From Erodium maritimum (lineage: Eukaryota; Streptophyta; Magnoliopsida; Geraniales; Geraniaceae), in the NCBI GenBank assembly GCA_963921825.1, contig OY997589.1, forward strand, positions 70,974,523 through 71,038,522: a stretch of DNA of 64,000 nucleotides. The letters run 5' to 3'. A model generated the notes under the pieces. That model had not been told where the DNA came from and ran no database searches. It saw only the letters and a list, made by a program, of their open reading frames with translations. Shown here piece by piece: positions 44,053 to 55,098 of this stretch. The position numbers and the translations under genes are program-made. How positions within the stretch are numbered: the first letter of the stretch is position 1; every line of letters starts with the position of its first letter.

Positions 44053-45330
44053 GTGAAGGCTGCATTTAAAAAAAAGGGGGTTTTCATTGTCTATTTTGAT
44101 CTTTTCTCGGTTGTTCTATTTCAGACGGAACCTACTAAGAAGCGGAAAGGAGAAGCATCGAGATCGCAGCCTCAACCATTACAAATTCTTCATCCGGGCA
44201 CGAGCTCTACTTCGAACAGGGCGAACCAGCATCCTCGGATTCCTCCGGACTCGGACATAGGTACTCCCAATCACCCGTGCCTCATTTTTGCTCATGAATT
44301 GGAGATTAAGGCCCTTGAACAAAACCTGAGACGAGGAACGATGCAAAATCGTTTCTTAGATACCAAGTTCGTCACACGAACTTTGGGTCTTGCTGATGAG
44401 TTCAAGGCACGCTTGCATGCGTTTGGATTGCCGAGGCTATGGGGTTGGGAACCCCGGCATTACGAGAAACTCACAATTGATTTTCTCACATCATTTGGTC
44501 GGCCAATCTTAAGTGACAAAGATGTGAAACTTAGATTGTGTGGACGAGTATTTAAACTCACCAGATCTGAATTTCGAGAAGCCTGCGGTTTCGCTCCTAT
44601 TGAAGGGGGTTATCCTGACTATTGCCTAATTGAGGATGCTTGGGCTGAGATTAGTGAGCCCGACACACCTCTGACCTCGAGCCCCCTAGCTAAGAACCTC
44701 AAATCCGTTATGCTTAAGTACATGCATAGGTTGTTGAGTTACACTCTTTTTACACGGAGTGATAACTTACACATCTTGAACCATAGGGACGTTCGGCTTC
44801 TTCACTGTTTCGAAAAGGGAATTCAAGCCCCATTTGAGAAGCTCCTTATGGAACACTTGGAACAGCATGCTACAAGGGCTACTGGGAGGATTAGTTGTGC
44901 GGCAATCGCCACACAATTAGCCCAATATTTTGGGGTTTGGGACAACCCGCAGGAAGCCCACACAATGTTTAAATCCATATATGTCGGCCGGGAAGTTTTT
45001 AAGGGTACTGACACGCGCACAGCAGGCCCCGAGCCCAGAGGGGATGAGGGTGAAGATCCTAGGTATGCGGCCCTGTCGGCCCAGATCACTGCTCTCCAAG
45101 AGGAGATGCGCGCGGGTTTCCAGAGACAGGAGACCCCCCATGATGACTATATTACCCGATTTCAGGGTATATCTACTCGGTTCGACGGGGTTGAGACCCG
45201 ATTTGGTGGGATGGATACTCAGTTTGACAGGGTTCACACCCGATTCGACACGGTGGACTCTACTCTTGAGCCCTTGTCCACCGTGCCTATGACTGTTGGC
45301 TGGATCCAGACCCGCATGGGGTCTGACTAG
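44053..45330 (+). CDS. Athila downstream ORF (envelope position), plant-transposon protein
   Basis: 425 codons, open. It matches the protein type found downstream of pol in Athila elements (annotated as retrotransposon ORF-1 or putative plant transposon protein). Features are RFLDTKFVTRTLGLADEFKA, DFLTSFGRPILSDKDVKLR, FKLTRSEFREACGFAP and LLSYTLFTRSDNLHILNHRD. The C-terminus (about residues 362-405) has five tandem heptads, TRFQGIS, TRFDGVE, TRFGGMD, TQFDRVH and TRFDTVD, predicting a coiled coil. GTTCTATTTCAG at 44113-44124 looks like a splice acceptor, so the hydrophobic first 24 residues may be intron translation and the true protein may start within an upstream exon. No signal peptide or C-terminal membrane anchor is evident. 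Function is unknown. Confidence 0.7.
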   Translation: MKAAFKKKGVFIVYFDLFSVVLFQTEPTKKRKGEASRSQPQPLQILHPGTSSTSNRANQHPRIPPDSDIGTPNHPCLIFAHELEIKALEQNLRRGTMQNRFLDTKFVTRTLGLADEFKARLHAFGLPRLWGWEPRHYEKLTIDFLTSFGRPILSDKDVKLRLCGRVFKLTRSEFREACGFAPIEGGYPDYCLIEDAWAEISEPDTPLTSSPLAKNLKSVMLKYMHRLLSYTLFTRSDNLHILNHRDVRLLHCFEKGIQAPFEKLLMEHLEQHATRATGRISCAAIATQLAQYFGVWDNPQEAHTMFKSIYVGREVFKGTDTRTAGPEPRGDEGEDPRYAALSAQITALQEEMRAGFQRQETPHDDYITRFQGISTRFDGVETRFGGMDTQFDRVHTRFDTVDSTLEPLSTVPMTVGWIQTRMGSD

Positions 45331-45643
45331 TGGGGTAGTGGCCGGTCTGAGCAGTCTGGCCAGCCCTCTGACCTCCCTCCTGCCAACCCGTAGTGAGCGG
45401 GTGCATTTGCATCTTGTAGATATGTGTTTTACGCTTTCCCATCATTTATTTCATGCATGCTGCGTGGTTTCTGATCATTATCTGATTTCAGCATCGCTAG
45501 AGCTTGATAGATTTGGGAAAGCGTAATTTGTGTTTTTATTTCCCATGCATTTTATGTTTTTGTTTGAGTCTGTGTCAGCATTAGCTCTGCCGATCAGTGG
45601 CTTCTGGAGCGGTGCTTGGGTGGCTTCTGTGGCCACCCCTTTC

Positions 45644-45692
45644 GTCGAGCTAACGACGTTAAACAAAGGCGTTGGTTGGGAGGCAACCCAAC
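45644..45692 (+). ncRNA. Second copy of the Athila stem-loop, after the downstream ORF
   Basis: GTCGAGCTAACGACGTTAA, spacer, then GTTGGG (45675-45680), AGGCAA loop, CCCAAC (45687-45692). Relative to 43152-43169 the first pair is G-C instead of C-G and the third T-A instead of C-G, so pairing is kept. It lies 310 bp after the ORF stop. Confidence 0.65.
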
Positions 45693-47622
45693 ACATGGCA
45701 TGCGGAGCAGATTATGGCGCCGAACCTCCTGGAGGTTCTCTCGGGCGAAGATCTCTCCATCCATACATGCACGAGGATCTCCACAGTCAGTGCAGTTCAC
45801 GTAGCGGTTCTTCGAGGGGCAGCATCTCTACCCTTCCTATTTTACATTGTTATCGCTATTTACTTCCTTTATGCTATTTGGTGGGCCATGAGTGCCCGAA
45901 TTGCCGTGCTGATAGACTATGCATATAGGGTTGTGTGAATTGTATACCTGCTGACTTTGAGTGTGGGGTGCTTCATTGTTATCATTTATCATGTGCATGT
46001 GTATATATGTGTTTAAATTGTAAATATGTGTTTAGAGTCGCACTGGGGACAGTGCTTAGTTTTAAAGTGTGGGGTGGGGTATGCCTTGCATTGCATTGCA
46101 TTGTGTTTTCTTTTGTGTGCTCATGCATCATTTCGTGTTATAAACTTTTTGAAAAATCCAAAAAAATTGAAATTTTTTTGAAAAAATAAAAAAAAAATAT
46201 TTTCTGGTGATATGCAAGTCTAGTGTTTATGTTCCTGAGGATTCGATGATTGAATTGTCGCTATTGCTTATCTCTTGCATAAATCAAGGTTGTATATGAA
46301 CATGAGTGAATCAAATAAGTAGTGAAAGCACATGCATTAGGATTAACCCTTCCACTTGCTTTTGAGTGTTTGCTATAACCCGTGTTGTTTGCCTTTGATT
46401 CTCATGCATGGTAATTTGAGTCTAGAACTACATGTGCGACCCATTCGAGGCAAAATAAGAATAAGGAACATGCTGGTTTAGGAAAATGATTTTAGGCCAT
46501 CTATGGATCGTTTGAGCTAAAAGTTGCCTACCCTTGCATGATTGAATCTCTTCGTCACCCATTTGAGCCTAAGCCTTTCGTTTCCGAACCCGACATTACA
46601 ATCCTATGTGCCTTTTGTTTCATTTATATATCCCCATTATTGTTTGAACCCGTATCTCTAGGCTTAGTTGCTTCATTGAGAGCGGTTATCTTTTGGGAAA
46701 ATGAGTGAGCAAAAGAGAGAAAAAGTGATGAAAAGATAATTTTCCATTGGTTTATATTGAGAACAAAGTTTATATCGCCTTACCCCAAAGGAAAAGAAAA
46801 GAAAAAGGGATAGAAAAAGAAAAAAAAATCCCTAAGAAAATAATAAGTGTGGGGTAAGGCTTGATAGTGGTTTAGACAGATGGTTAACTTATGGGTAGCT
46901 ATGACAAATCATTGATGTCATTAGTTATTCAATGAAAAGAAAAAAAAATGGTCTTAGAGAGTGCAAGAGTTGGATGGTAAACATGGGGTTTGGGATGTGA
47001 GAGATACTTTGTGAGAATGAAGCAGCTTTGTCTTGAGGTATTTATGTGAGCTTCTTTTGATTATCCTTCCCGACCCTTTGCCTAGCCTTACATTACAAGC
47101 CGAAGTAAACACCTTTCTTATTCTTGAATAACCATGATTCCTTACAATTAGTGGAGATGGGTCTAGCATGATAGCGTATGAATCTCTATACTCCATGTAT
47201 GAGAAAATAAGGAAGCACACAGTTATGGTGAATGAGTGAATGCAAGTTTAAAAGGAAATGGTTAAGTCTTTAATGTGAGTAGCGTCCTGCTTTACTGTAT
47301 TCATTAGTTCATATGCTTCTTTGATGAGTGTAAGATTTTTAGCATGTGGCGACTCTGAGAAAACCATGTGATCCTCTATGCACGGCTTTGAATATCACCT
47401 ATTTTTCGTGTCTTTTGCATGCATCATATAGAGTGTTATAGGAATGCATTAGAGTTAGGATTCATGCATTGCACGTGCATCTTTATATTTAATGTTTTGA
47501 ATAAAGGAGTACCGGACTCCTCCTATCGGGGTGAACCTCGGGGTTTAACTGGTTCTATCTTAGTAATGATGTCTTCTTGTGTTCATTTTCTCGGGGCGAG
47601 AAAAAGTCTAAGTGTGGGGCGT
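45693..47622 (+). other. Athila 3' untranslated region with repeated PPT-like motif
   Basis: No coding signal recognised. RAGTGTGGGG occurs at 45959, 46065, 46845 and 47610. The last, AAGTGTGGGGCGT, is directly before the 3' LTR and is the functional PPT candidate. CACTGGGGACAGTG (46041-46054) is a 5-bp-stem inverted repeat. Confidence 0.7.
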
Positions 47623-48982
47623 TGATGCGGACGCATCTTAGCATTAAAAATGCCACATTTAGAGGGATTTTACTGTTAATTTTAGCCTATTATTGCCTCA
47701 CTCTCTCATGTTTTGCTCGTTTCTAGCGTTTTTCATGTTTCACATGGTATAGCTTGGAAAAGGAGCGAAAACACATTAAAAAAGGGAAGAAATTCGAAAG
47801 CAGCTGATAAAGTGGTGGAGCAGAGCAGGCATCACAGATCCGTGACCGAACCCGTCACGGGTAGGGTCACGGAGCCGTGACGAAGGCACAATTTGTTACA
47901 AATCGTTTTGCTCCGTCACGGATCCGTGACGATGGCCGTGACGGAGGCCATCACGGAGCCGTGACGCGCGCGCAGAACTGTTTCCCAAACTCGCTTCAGA
48001 CTCGAGTTTTACCCCTTTTAAACCTAAAAATCAGCCTCCAATAGATCTAACTTGTAATTTTGAGAGCTAAGAAGAGAGGAGAGTTGAGAGCTAGCTTGAG
48101 GAGAGGATTTCCACTTGAAGAACATCATTGTAATCAAATATTGGGTATTGTATTTCTCTACTTTGGTCAATTATGAAGCTTTGTTCATGTTCATCAATGG
48201 TGTTTTCTTCTTCCTTGCTCATGAGTAACTAAAACCCCATAATCTAGGGTTATGGGGGATTAGAGATTGGCTTTCCAATGTGTTTGATTGTATGAATGAG
48301 GATTGTGTGGAATGACTTGATTTAGGGTTTGTATTTGATTTAAGCTTAATGCTCTATCTCCCGGGTAAGCCTGATAGAAGGTGGGAATTGCAATCTGACA
48401 CTCGTGAGAGGTGGGTTGTAATTAGGTCAGAAATCTTATACAAATTGGGTTTAAATCTAGACTAGTGATAGCTAGGTTAACACGATTGCAATAACCATAG
48501 GGTTCAAACCGAAAGTTAGAAATTATCAAAGAACGTAATGCTTTGGGTCTCCCTACATCCTGATTCGTGAGAGCTGGGTGGTTAGATTCCATTAGGGTCC
48601 GAAACAACGTGAGGAGTTAGGACTGGTTTGAGAGATAATTCGTTGCCCCTAAAATCAGAACAACTTCACAATGTTCATCGTCAATTAAATGCATTGGAAA
48701 CGGTCTCTATGAACCCACAACCTTAGATTACTTTTTCTCTGAATTAAAACTCTTCTAAGCTTTGTGATTATTGGTTCACTGTCATTTCGTTTACTCTTTA
48801 CTTTTCATATTTTAAAACAAAACCATCATTTAATCGAAATAGCTTGACAACGACTTTGATATAGAACGTGCTTGACTCGTGCTCCCTTGGGTACGATAAT
48901 CCGGAACTTAAATTCCAAAAATACTACTTGACGACCGGTACGCTTGTCGTGTCCTTTTCTGTGCTAAAAACACAAGGCGTCA
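47623..48982 (+). repeat. Athila 3' LTR
   Basis: TGATGCGGACGCATC to AGGCGTCA, 1360 bp, followed by ATGGG. It carries the same palindrome cluster (47830-47965), with one site altered to CACAGATCCGTGA. Confidence 0.93.
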
Positions 48983-48987
48983 ATGGG

Positions 48988-50165
48988 CGCAAGCATAAAA
49001 GACGTCGTAAAAGGAGTTGGAAATTCTCTAGTTGATTGGGGACGCCACCATTTCAAGAAAAAAGTAAATCATATTAAATAGTGCCAGAGATGTATCGTTG
49101 AACTAAAGAGACGTATTGATAAGGAAGGAATTTATAGACGGGAGGCAATTCAAATCCAGTATAAGAACACCTTATGTGCTCAAGAGGCATTCTAGCGCCA
49201 AAAGGCGAAACAACACTGGCTATCGGAAGTGGATAAGAACACCAAATTCTTTTAGGCCCCAACCAGGTATCGAAGACGAGTGAACGCCTTATGCGCCAAA
49301 GGGCTCATTATAGACTATTTTACTCGGTTGTTTACCACCAGTCAACCAAACCTATCAGGTTTCTCGATTACCTTACCAACACGTATCACCCATGCTGACA
49401 ATGCACTTCTTCTAGCACCGGGCACCGCCAAAGTGATTTGGTACGCCGTCTTTCAAATGGGTCCGGATAAATCCCTAGGTCCGGATGGCCTGAACCCGAG
49501 ATTCTACCAACACTACTGGTCATCGGTTGCAGATGAGGTAATCAGATTCATTTAGGGGGTTCTCGACACCAGGGGCATTGATCCAGATTTGAACTATACA
49601 TCGATTGTATTGATTCCAAAACAACTGGCACCTGAGGTAGTTACTAATTTACACCCTATCTCTCTCTGCAATGTGATATTTCAGATTTTATCCAAAGTGC
49701 TGGCAAATCAACTTAGACCCCTCCATCAGAACGTCATATCCGAAATTCAGGGCGCTTTTATACCCGGCCGATGCATCCAGGACAATGTTCTATTATCCTT
49801 TGAGGTCATCCATTTTCTGAAACGGAAAAGTAAAGGGGTAGTGGGATTCATGGCTCTAAAGCTGGATATGAGCAAGACCTATGACAGAGTCGAATGGAGC
49901 TATTTGCAGGAAATCATGGGTAAAATGGGATTCTGTGATGACTGGATTGAACTGATGTCCTCCTGCATGCAAACCATGACATACTCTATTACGTCAGGGG
50001 GACGAGAATCACCGAAACTTACCCCAAACAAAGGAATTCTTCAAGGTGATCCACTATATCCTTACTTATTCCTCCTCTGTATGGAAGGACTGTCTCATCT
50101 GCTACTTAAAGACCAGGAGGCGAGGCTTATCCATGGGATCAAGGTTGTATGGGGGGCACCTGCTT
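48988..50165 (+). pseudogene. Second LINE, 3' part: linker and reverse transcriptase, truncated
   Basis: Continues the LINE interrupted by Athila. Linker with several stops, then DYFTRLFTTSQPNLSGFSI, FQMGPDKSLGPDGLNPRFYQ, a stop near 49553, SIVLIPKQLAPEVVTNLHPI, SEIQGAFIPGRCIQDNVLL, LDMSKTYDRVEWSYL (catalytic D) and GILQGDPLYPYLFLLCMEGL. It ends abruptly at KVVWGAPA before the FADD motif, at the junction with hAT sequence (50161-50235). Confidence 0.85.
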
Positions 50166-50235
50166 AAATTATTACTTAAAGACATGTTTCATCTGCTACT
50201 TAAAGACATGTTTCGCATGCTTAAATTATTACTAC

Positions 50236-51209
50236 CCAACTCGTCTTTTATAAGATTACCAATGTCCACGATTTCATCTAAAATTGTGTTTGATGTAGCA
50301 TATGAAGAACCTGATATACGGACTATTGCATTGAAAAAAGACTCTAAAAGCTTCATTACATGTTATATCTCTTCCCAATCGGCTTGTGTAAGCCTTCCTA
50401 AAGTTGACCCATCTTTTTACCAAACTTTTGAATCTAAATCAACATTCAATGTTGGGTTTAAACAACTATATTGATGGAAAGCTCTCTCCAACCTACATGC
50501 TGAATGAAGCATCATGTAGGTTGAGTTCCACCTAGTGGCGACATATACAGACAACAGCCTTTTGGTTTGATAACCAGCTTGCTGACAAGCAACTTTGAAC
50601 CTAGATAGTCTCATAGGTGAATTTCCTATAAACCTAACAGCAGCCCGTATCCTATCAATAGATCTATCTACTTCCTTAAGACCATCATTGACAATCAGGT
50701 TCAAGATGTGGGCTATACATCTCATATGCATATATCTAACATCTAATAAATCAGAGCACAACATTTTCTTACGTAGTTGTACTCTCAAATACTCTATGGC
50801 ATCTTTATTAGGTGAATCATTATCAACAGGTATGACTATGATGTTTTCCAACCCCCATGCATTCAAACAAGATTCAACAACTCTCCCAATATCTTTCCCT
50901 CTATGGGAAGTTATTCGGTAGAAGTTGATAATTTTTTTTAATGTAAAACTCATACATCATCAATGAAATCTGCAGTTATGCACATGTAATTCACATGCTG
51001 GACACTTGTCCAAGTGTTCGTAGTGAAAGACACTCTAAATTTGGACTTGCAAAATACTCAAACAATTTCAATTTTTTAGATTCATAAAGCTTATATATAT
51101 CCCTCATGATATTATAACTTGAGGGAATTACAACACATAGGACATCATGATTTGATAAAATCTTGAAACCCCACTCCATCAACGAACCTAAAAGCCAATT
51201 CATCAACAA
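50236..51209 (-). pseudogene. hAT transposase catalytic region remnant
   Basis: Minus-strand frames: IMRDIYKLYESKKLKLFEY (51209-50991), then 50953-50417 with FYRITSHRGKDIGRVVESCL, NIIVIPVDNDSPNKDAIEYL, YMHMRCIAHILNLIVNDGLK (hAT hallmark) and VYVATRWNSTYMMLHSACRL. A stop near 50417 is followed by more transposase (WEEI..MKLLESFFNAIVRI) to about 50236. The DDE and RW positions are partly kept, but stops and frameshifts make it a pseudogene. Confidence 0.8.
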
Positions 51210-51322
51210 CTATCATTTTAGCCAAGGCACTTCAACAAACTTGTTGTTCGAAGTGCCAAGGTACTAGTTCACTGTGTTTACCCTTACCCACCTTCACAAA
51301 TCCTAATTTTTTATGCACAAGA

Positions 51323-52502
51323 TCATTTTTTTAAATTATCAGGGTGATTAGGGAAATTACCAATATGTCCTTTTAATGTACTAGTACCATTTTTAGAAGA
51401 GACAGCATGATAATTCTTAGGACAATACTTACAAAATGCCCTAAATTTTTTATCACCTACTTCAACTAAATCAAAACTGTCCCACACATAAGAAGTACGT
51501 TTACCAGGTTTTGAAGGTTTAATTATACTTGAGGATGCAGCGGGTGCTGCATCCTGACCACCTTGCACAACAGCTTCAGCAGTAGCGACTCTAGCTTTAA
51601 TAGCAACGGGTCGCTCACCTCCGATAACAACACCCTTATTTGATCTTGAACCACCAAATGGTCCTTGACCACTTGGAATAAAAGGTTGACGCTTACATAA
51701 ACCCTACAAAACATGATTACACACAATTGTAAATAACCATTATAAAAACACAATTTTCAAGGTTCGGAAACTGTCTCAAACCTTATAAAGGTTGAGTTTG
51801 AAAATGATTGCAGTTTCATCAATTTTGGTCGAAATCAAAACTTTAATTTTGAACCAAGTTTAGATTTTGATCAAAACTTATTAAGCTCCAAGTTCAAAGT
51901 ATGAAAAATGTTTGAAGTTTTGATCTAAACTTATAAAGCTTCAAGTTTTGAAAACTGTTTGAAACTTAATAAGTTTTGATCAAAATATAAAGTTGATTCA
52001 AAATTCAAAGTTTTATAATCCCTAATTGAACAGATTATAACTTGATTCAAAATATAAAACAGTCAAACATTGATCATGAATTTCATATTTTAAAATCCCT
52101 AATTGACATGAACTAACATAAAACATTATTTTCAAATTGTTATGAACAAAAAAACTAAAGCTAACATGAACATAACATCATCTTCAGATTCATATGAACA
52201 AAAACCCTAAATCTAACATCAAAAACGCCCTAAAGCTAATAGATTATAATCTTAGTCAAAAACCCTAAAGCTAACAGATTATAACCCTAATGAAAAATCC
52301 TATAGCTAACAAATTATAACCATACTCAAAAACCCTAAAGCCAATAGATTACAACCCTAATCATTCATTCAAACCCTAAATCAAAACGAAACCATAAATC
52401 AAAACAAAAATCCTAAATCAAAATGAAACCCTAAATAAGATATGGTTGAGAAATTACCTTCCCCTTCGCAAGCCTCTTTTCCTTCTCGTGTTCATTCTCC
52501 AT
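51323..52502 (-). pseudogene. hAT transposase exons 1-2 with BED zinc finger
   Basis: Exon 1 is 52502-52458 (MENEHEKEKRLAKGK) with donor GTAATTT. The acceptor TTTTGTAG lies at 51704-51705 and exon 2 starts at 51703 in frame. Exon 2 includes SYVWDSFDLVEV, FCKYCPKNYHAV and TLKGHIGNFPNH, a BED-type C2H2 finger that binds transposon ends. The exon ends in a stop at 51323-51325 after DNLKK, beyond which frames are broken. Splice sites are inferred from sequence only. Confidence 0.7.
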
Positions 52503-53274
52503 CCTTCCTCTCTCAGTCTCAGTTGATGTTCAGACTTCATAAACCCTAAATCAAATCGACGGTGCTTATCATAAATGCTACACCGATGGGATTTTTGTAT
52601 TCTCCTCGACTCCTCCTCTCCCTCCTCCGCATTAAATAAAGGCGTGTCAGATAAGCAAAGGAGTCAGAGAGTTAGAGAGGGATTGAGACGAGGCCTATGC
52701 TTTGACAGTGACTTGGCTAGGGTTTGGTGAGGTGAGTGGAGACGAGAGAGAAAGAAAAAAAGAACAAAGAAGAGAGAGAAAGGAAGAACAAAGACCAGAA
52801 GAGGGAAGAAGAAGGCAGAAGGAGAGAGAGAGGTGAGGTCGTGTGTTGCGTGGTAGGTATTTTGCATTGAATGCGAGGGGACGAGGCATTTCAGATCTTC
52901 TGAGCTTCTCTTACACGCAAAAGGAGAATCGGACGGCTCTGGTCGAAACACTACATCGAACGGCTCTCGCTGAAGAAGGCAGCGAGCTGGGCCTCGCTTT
53001 CATGGGCTGAGGCGAGACGAACGGGCTAAGAAGTCATGGGCCGAGTGACTTCTACGGGCCAAAAGCCCACCTCAGCCTAAGCCCACTTCAAGGTCGATCG
53101 GTTCGATTGAGCAACGGTTTAGTGGTCTGAAAACCGGACGCCGACCGTTGACTTGCTGTTCTAGAATTTTTCCGCCGGTTCCGGCGGTTTTTTTCCAGTT
53201 TCGGTTACTCCGATGTCTGTTGCTTCCTGTTTAGATCGATTTCGGTTTTTTTCGGTTTAGTTTGCTCAGCCCTA

Positions 53275-53671
53275 GATCCTATGCACAGTTATGTCTCCTT
53301 GTAGAAATGATTAATTTTGGTTCTCTGCCTCAACATTCATTATGTTATTATCAATTTTTATTTTTGTTTTTTGTTTTTTTTATTAAAGAGAAATACATGG
53401 AAATCCTACTTTAATATTTAATCAAACCTACCACCCACACTTGTTTTCAAACAAATATATCCACCAGAATTGGAACCTGTGATCTTAAATAGAGTTACAA
53501 CGTAAAAAAGTATTGACTACCAATCTAACCCAAGTAGACATTTTTATTTTTAGTTCGCTTGACAACCTTATGGAAAGTCAAGCTCAAAGGGTCTCACTGT
53601 GAAGTTCCTCTGTGCATATCTTGTAGATCTTCGTCGTCATTCTCAAGAAGGAATATCCTTATAGTGGATTC
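53275..53671. other. Spacer between hAT end and ORF1-only LINE
   Basis: AT-rich, no ORF, TIR or repeat recognised. It ends at the LINE TSD (53672-53683). Confidence 0.5.
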
Positions 53672-54062
53672 GGTAGATATCTTTTTTTGAACGATAGTAC
53701 AATTTGATTAATATCAAAAGATTACATAAATGTGGCCCGAGGAATAAATTCCCTGACCACGAGTAAAGGATTAGATTAGATGAACAGAGGTTCTCTAACC
53801 CTTATCGGAGCATAATCGACGTAAGCGGTATTTTGATGCCTTATCGGCCATGACAGAAAGCGGATGGGGGGAATTGGGTACCGGAGATCCTGAGGGACCT
53901 CAACGGTAAAGGTGAAGTGGAGAGGTAGCACATCATACAGGGACCCCTCCTAGAGCCAGTCGCTGATGCATAATATGCCACTCATTCCTCCTGGCGGGGT
54001 TGTTTCCCCGCCATGAACTGTTTCTCCTTAGGGACCCCAACTGTTGACTGTTTCAAAGTATT

Positions 54063-55098
54063 CTAGTTGTCCTCAGCTTCAGGTCGTCCAGGGGTATCAT
54101 CCTCATGAGCTCCATACTCTATTCGAGTCATCCCGACCAGCTGATCCTTGTGCGGAAGTGGAGGTTCCAGTCTCGGAGGAGCGGGTAGCCTAGACGGTTG
54201 TCCACTCGCCGAGCCCAGATGGCTTGATCGAGGGGACAGGATGGGTCTCGGACCCCATTTCAAGTGACCGTTGTGGTCCGGATCCCGCAGAGCAATGGCA
54301 GGCAGGCGGACTGGTTCTCCCCAATCTGTGGCGTACGCCTTGACCTTCTTCTCTTGGTATGACTCTAGCATAAATTCCCCAAACCGCGGGGGTCCTCTCA
54401 TAGCCCACGTACATTCCTTAAGGATATGGCCGAGCCGACCACATTTACAACAGAAGTTAGGAGGTTTTATATACATGAGATTGACTGAGATCGGGTCCGG
54501 AAATTCCGGGAACCTCAGAACCAAGCTTTTCCGTAACGGCTTCTCAAGGATGTGCCAAACATGGATCTTGATAGTTCCTCCCCAGCCCATCCCCCATTGG
54601 TCGTGTGGTACATGCACACACATACCCAACGCATTACCAATGGAGATACCCATCTCCCTCATTCAAACCAGAGGTGGCAACCCTCTAGCATGCACCCATA
54701 GTTACACCCGGTCCAGCGGGGGCAACTCTCGAACGCACGGGTCCAAGTTGCCCAACAGTAAGACCTTGCCATCAAAGCACCAGGGTTCATTGTTTCGAAC
54801 CCATGACCGCGACTCCGTTATCCAGAAATAGTAGTCGAACAAGACCGGTCCTAAATCCTTGATTACCAGGCCCTCTACGGACTTCCCCCAGGCGTTTGTG
54901 ATGATACGCAGAAGCACGTCCTTCCGTGGGGGCTTCGGGATCCAAAGGCGTCCCAGCAACCCCCATTGTTGTCGAGCTAGGGCCGCCGATGTCGTCGCCC
55001 GAGACGCCCGGACCATGACCTCCACGTCTTCCTCTTCCTCCAAGGAACAAGATGACAATCCATCATGTAGGCCCTCCAAGGATGACTGGATATCCGAT
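54063..55098 (-). pseudogene. LINE ORF1 C-terminal part: DUF4283-like domain and zinc knuckle
   Basis: RNA-binding ORF1 protein. Frame 55098-54702: LLRIITNAWGKSVEGLVIKD, VLFDYYFWITESRSWVRNNE, PWCFDGKVLLLGNLDP, typical DUF4283. Two in-frame stops (near 54702 and 54663) interrupt. Then MREMGISIGNALGMCVHVPH and PNFCCKCGRLGHILKECTWA, a zf-CCHC_4 knuckle, followed by a proline-rich end closing at 54063. Confidence 0.78.

Larger units (their letters stand above)
36145..48982 (+). mobile_element. Athila-type Ty3/gypsy retrotransposon
   Basis: Full-length structure. LTRs 36145-37505 and 47623-48982 (about 1.36 kb each), TSD ATGGG at 36140-36144 and 48983-48987 (identical), PBS 37512-37529, gag-protease, pol, an extra ORF in the envelope position, and PPT before the 3' LTR. 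Lineage is assigned from the gag, the DLGAS protease and the downstream ORF. Four lesions make it non-autonomous: a stop in gag, a gag-pol frameshift, loss of one RT catalytic Asp, and a stop near the pol end. Confidence 0.93.
50166..53274 (-). mobile_element. hAT element (RICESLEEPER-type), 3'-truncated
   Basis: The right end is GTTTGCTCAGCCCTA at 53260-53274; its reverse complement, TAGGGCTGAGCAAAC, is a typical plant hAT terminus. The subterminal region is CGGTTT-rich. The transposase gene runs on the minus strand from 52502 and is degenerate. The transposase C-terminus (hATC dimerisation region) and left TIR are missing, lost at the junction with the second LINE near 50165. The expected 8-bp TSD can therefore not be checked. 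51760-52450 is an A/T-rich intron-like stretch with CCCTAAA words. Confidence 0.8.

Noticed and set aside
52664-52951. Phe/Leu/Ser-rich minus-strand ORFs
   Set aside because: Translation of a purine-rich (GAGAGA, GAAGAA) stretch upstream of hAT exon 1; low complexity, no homology.
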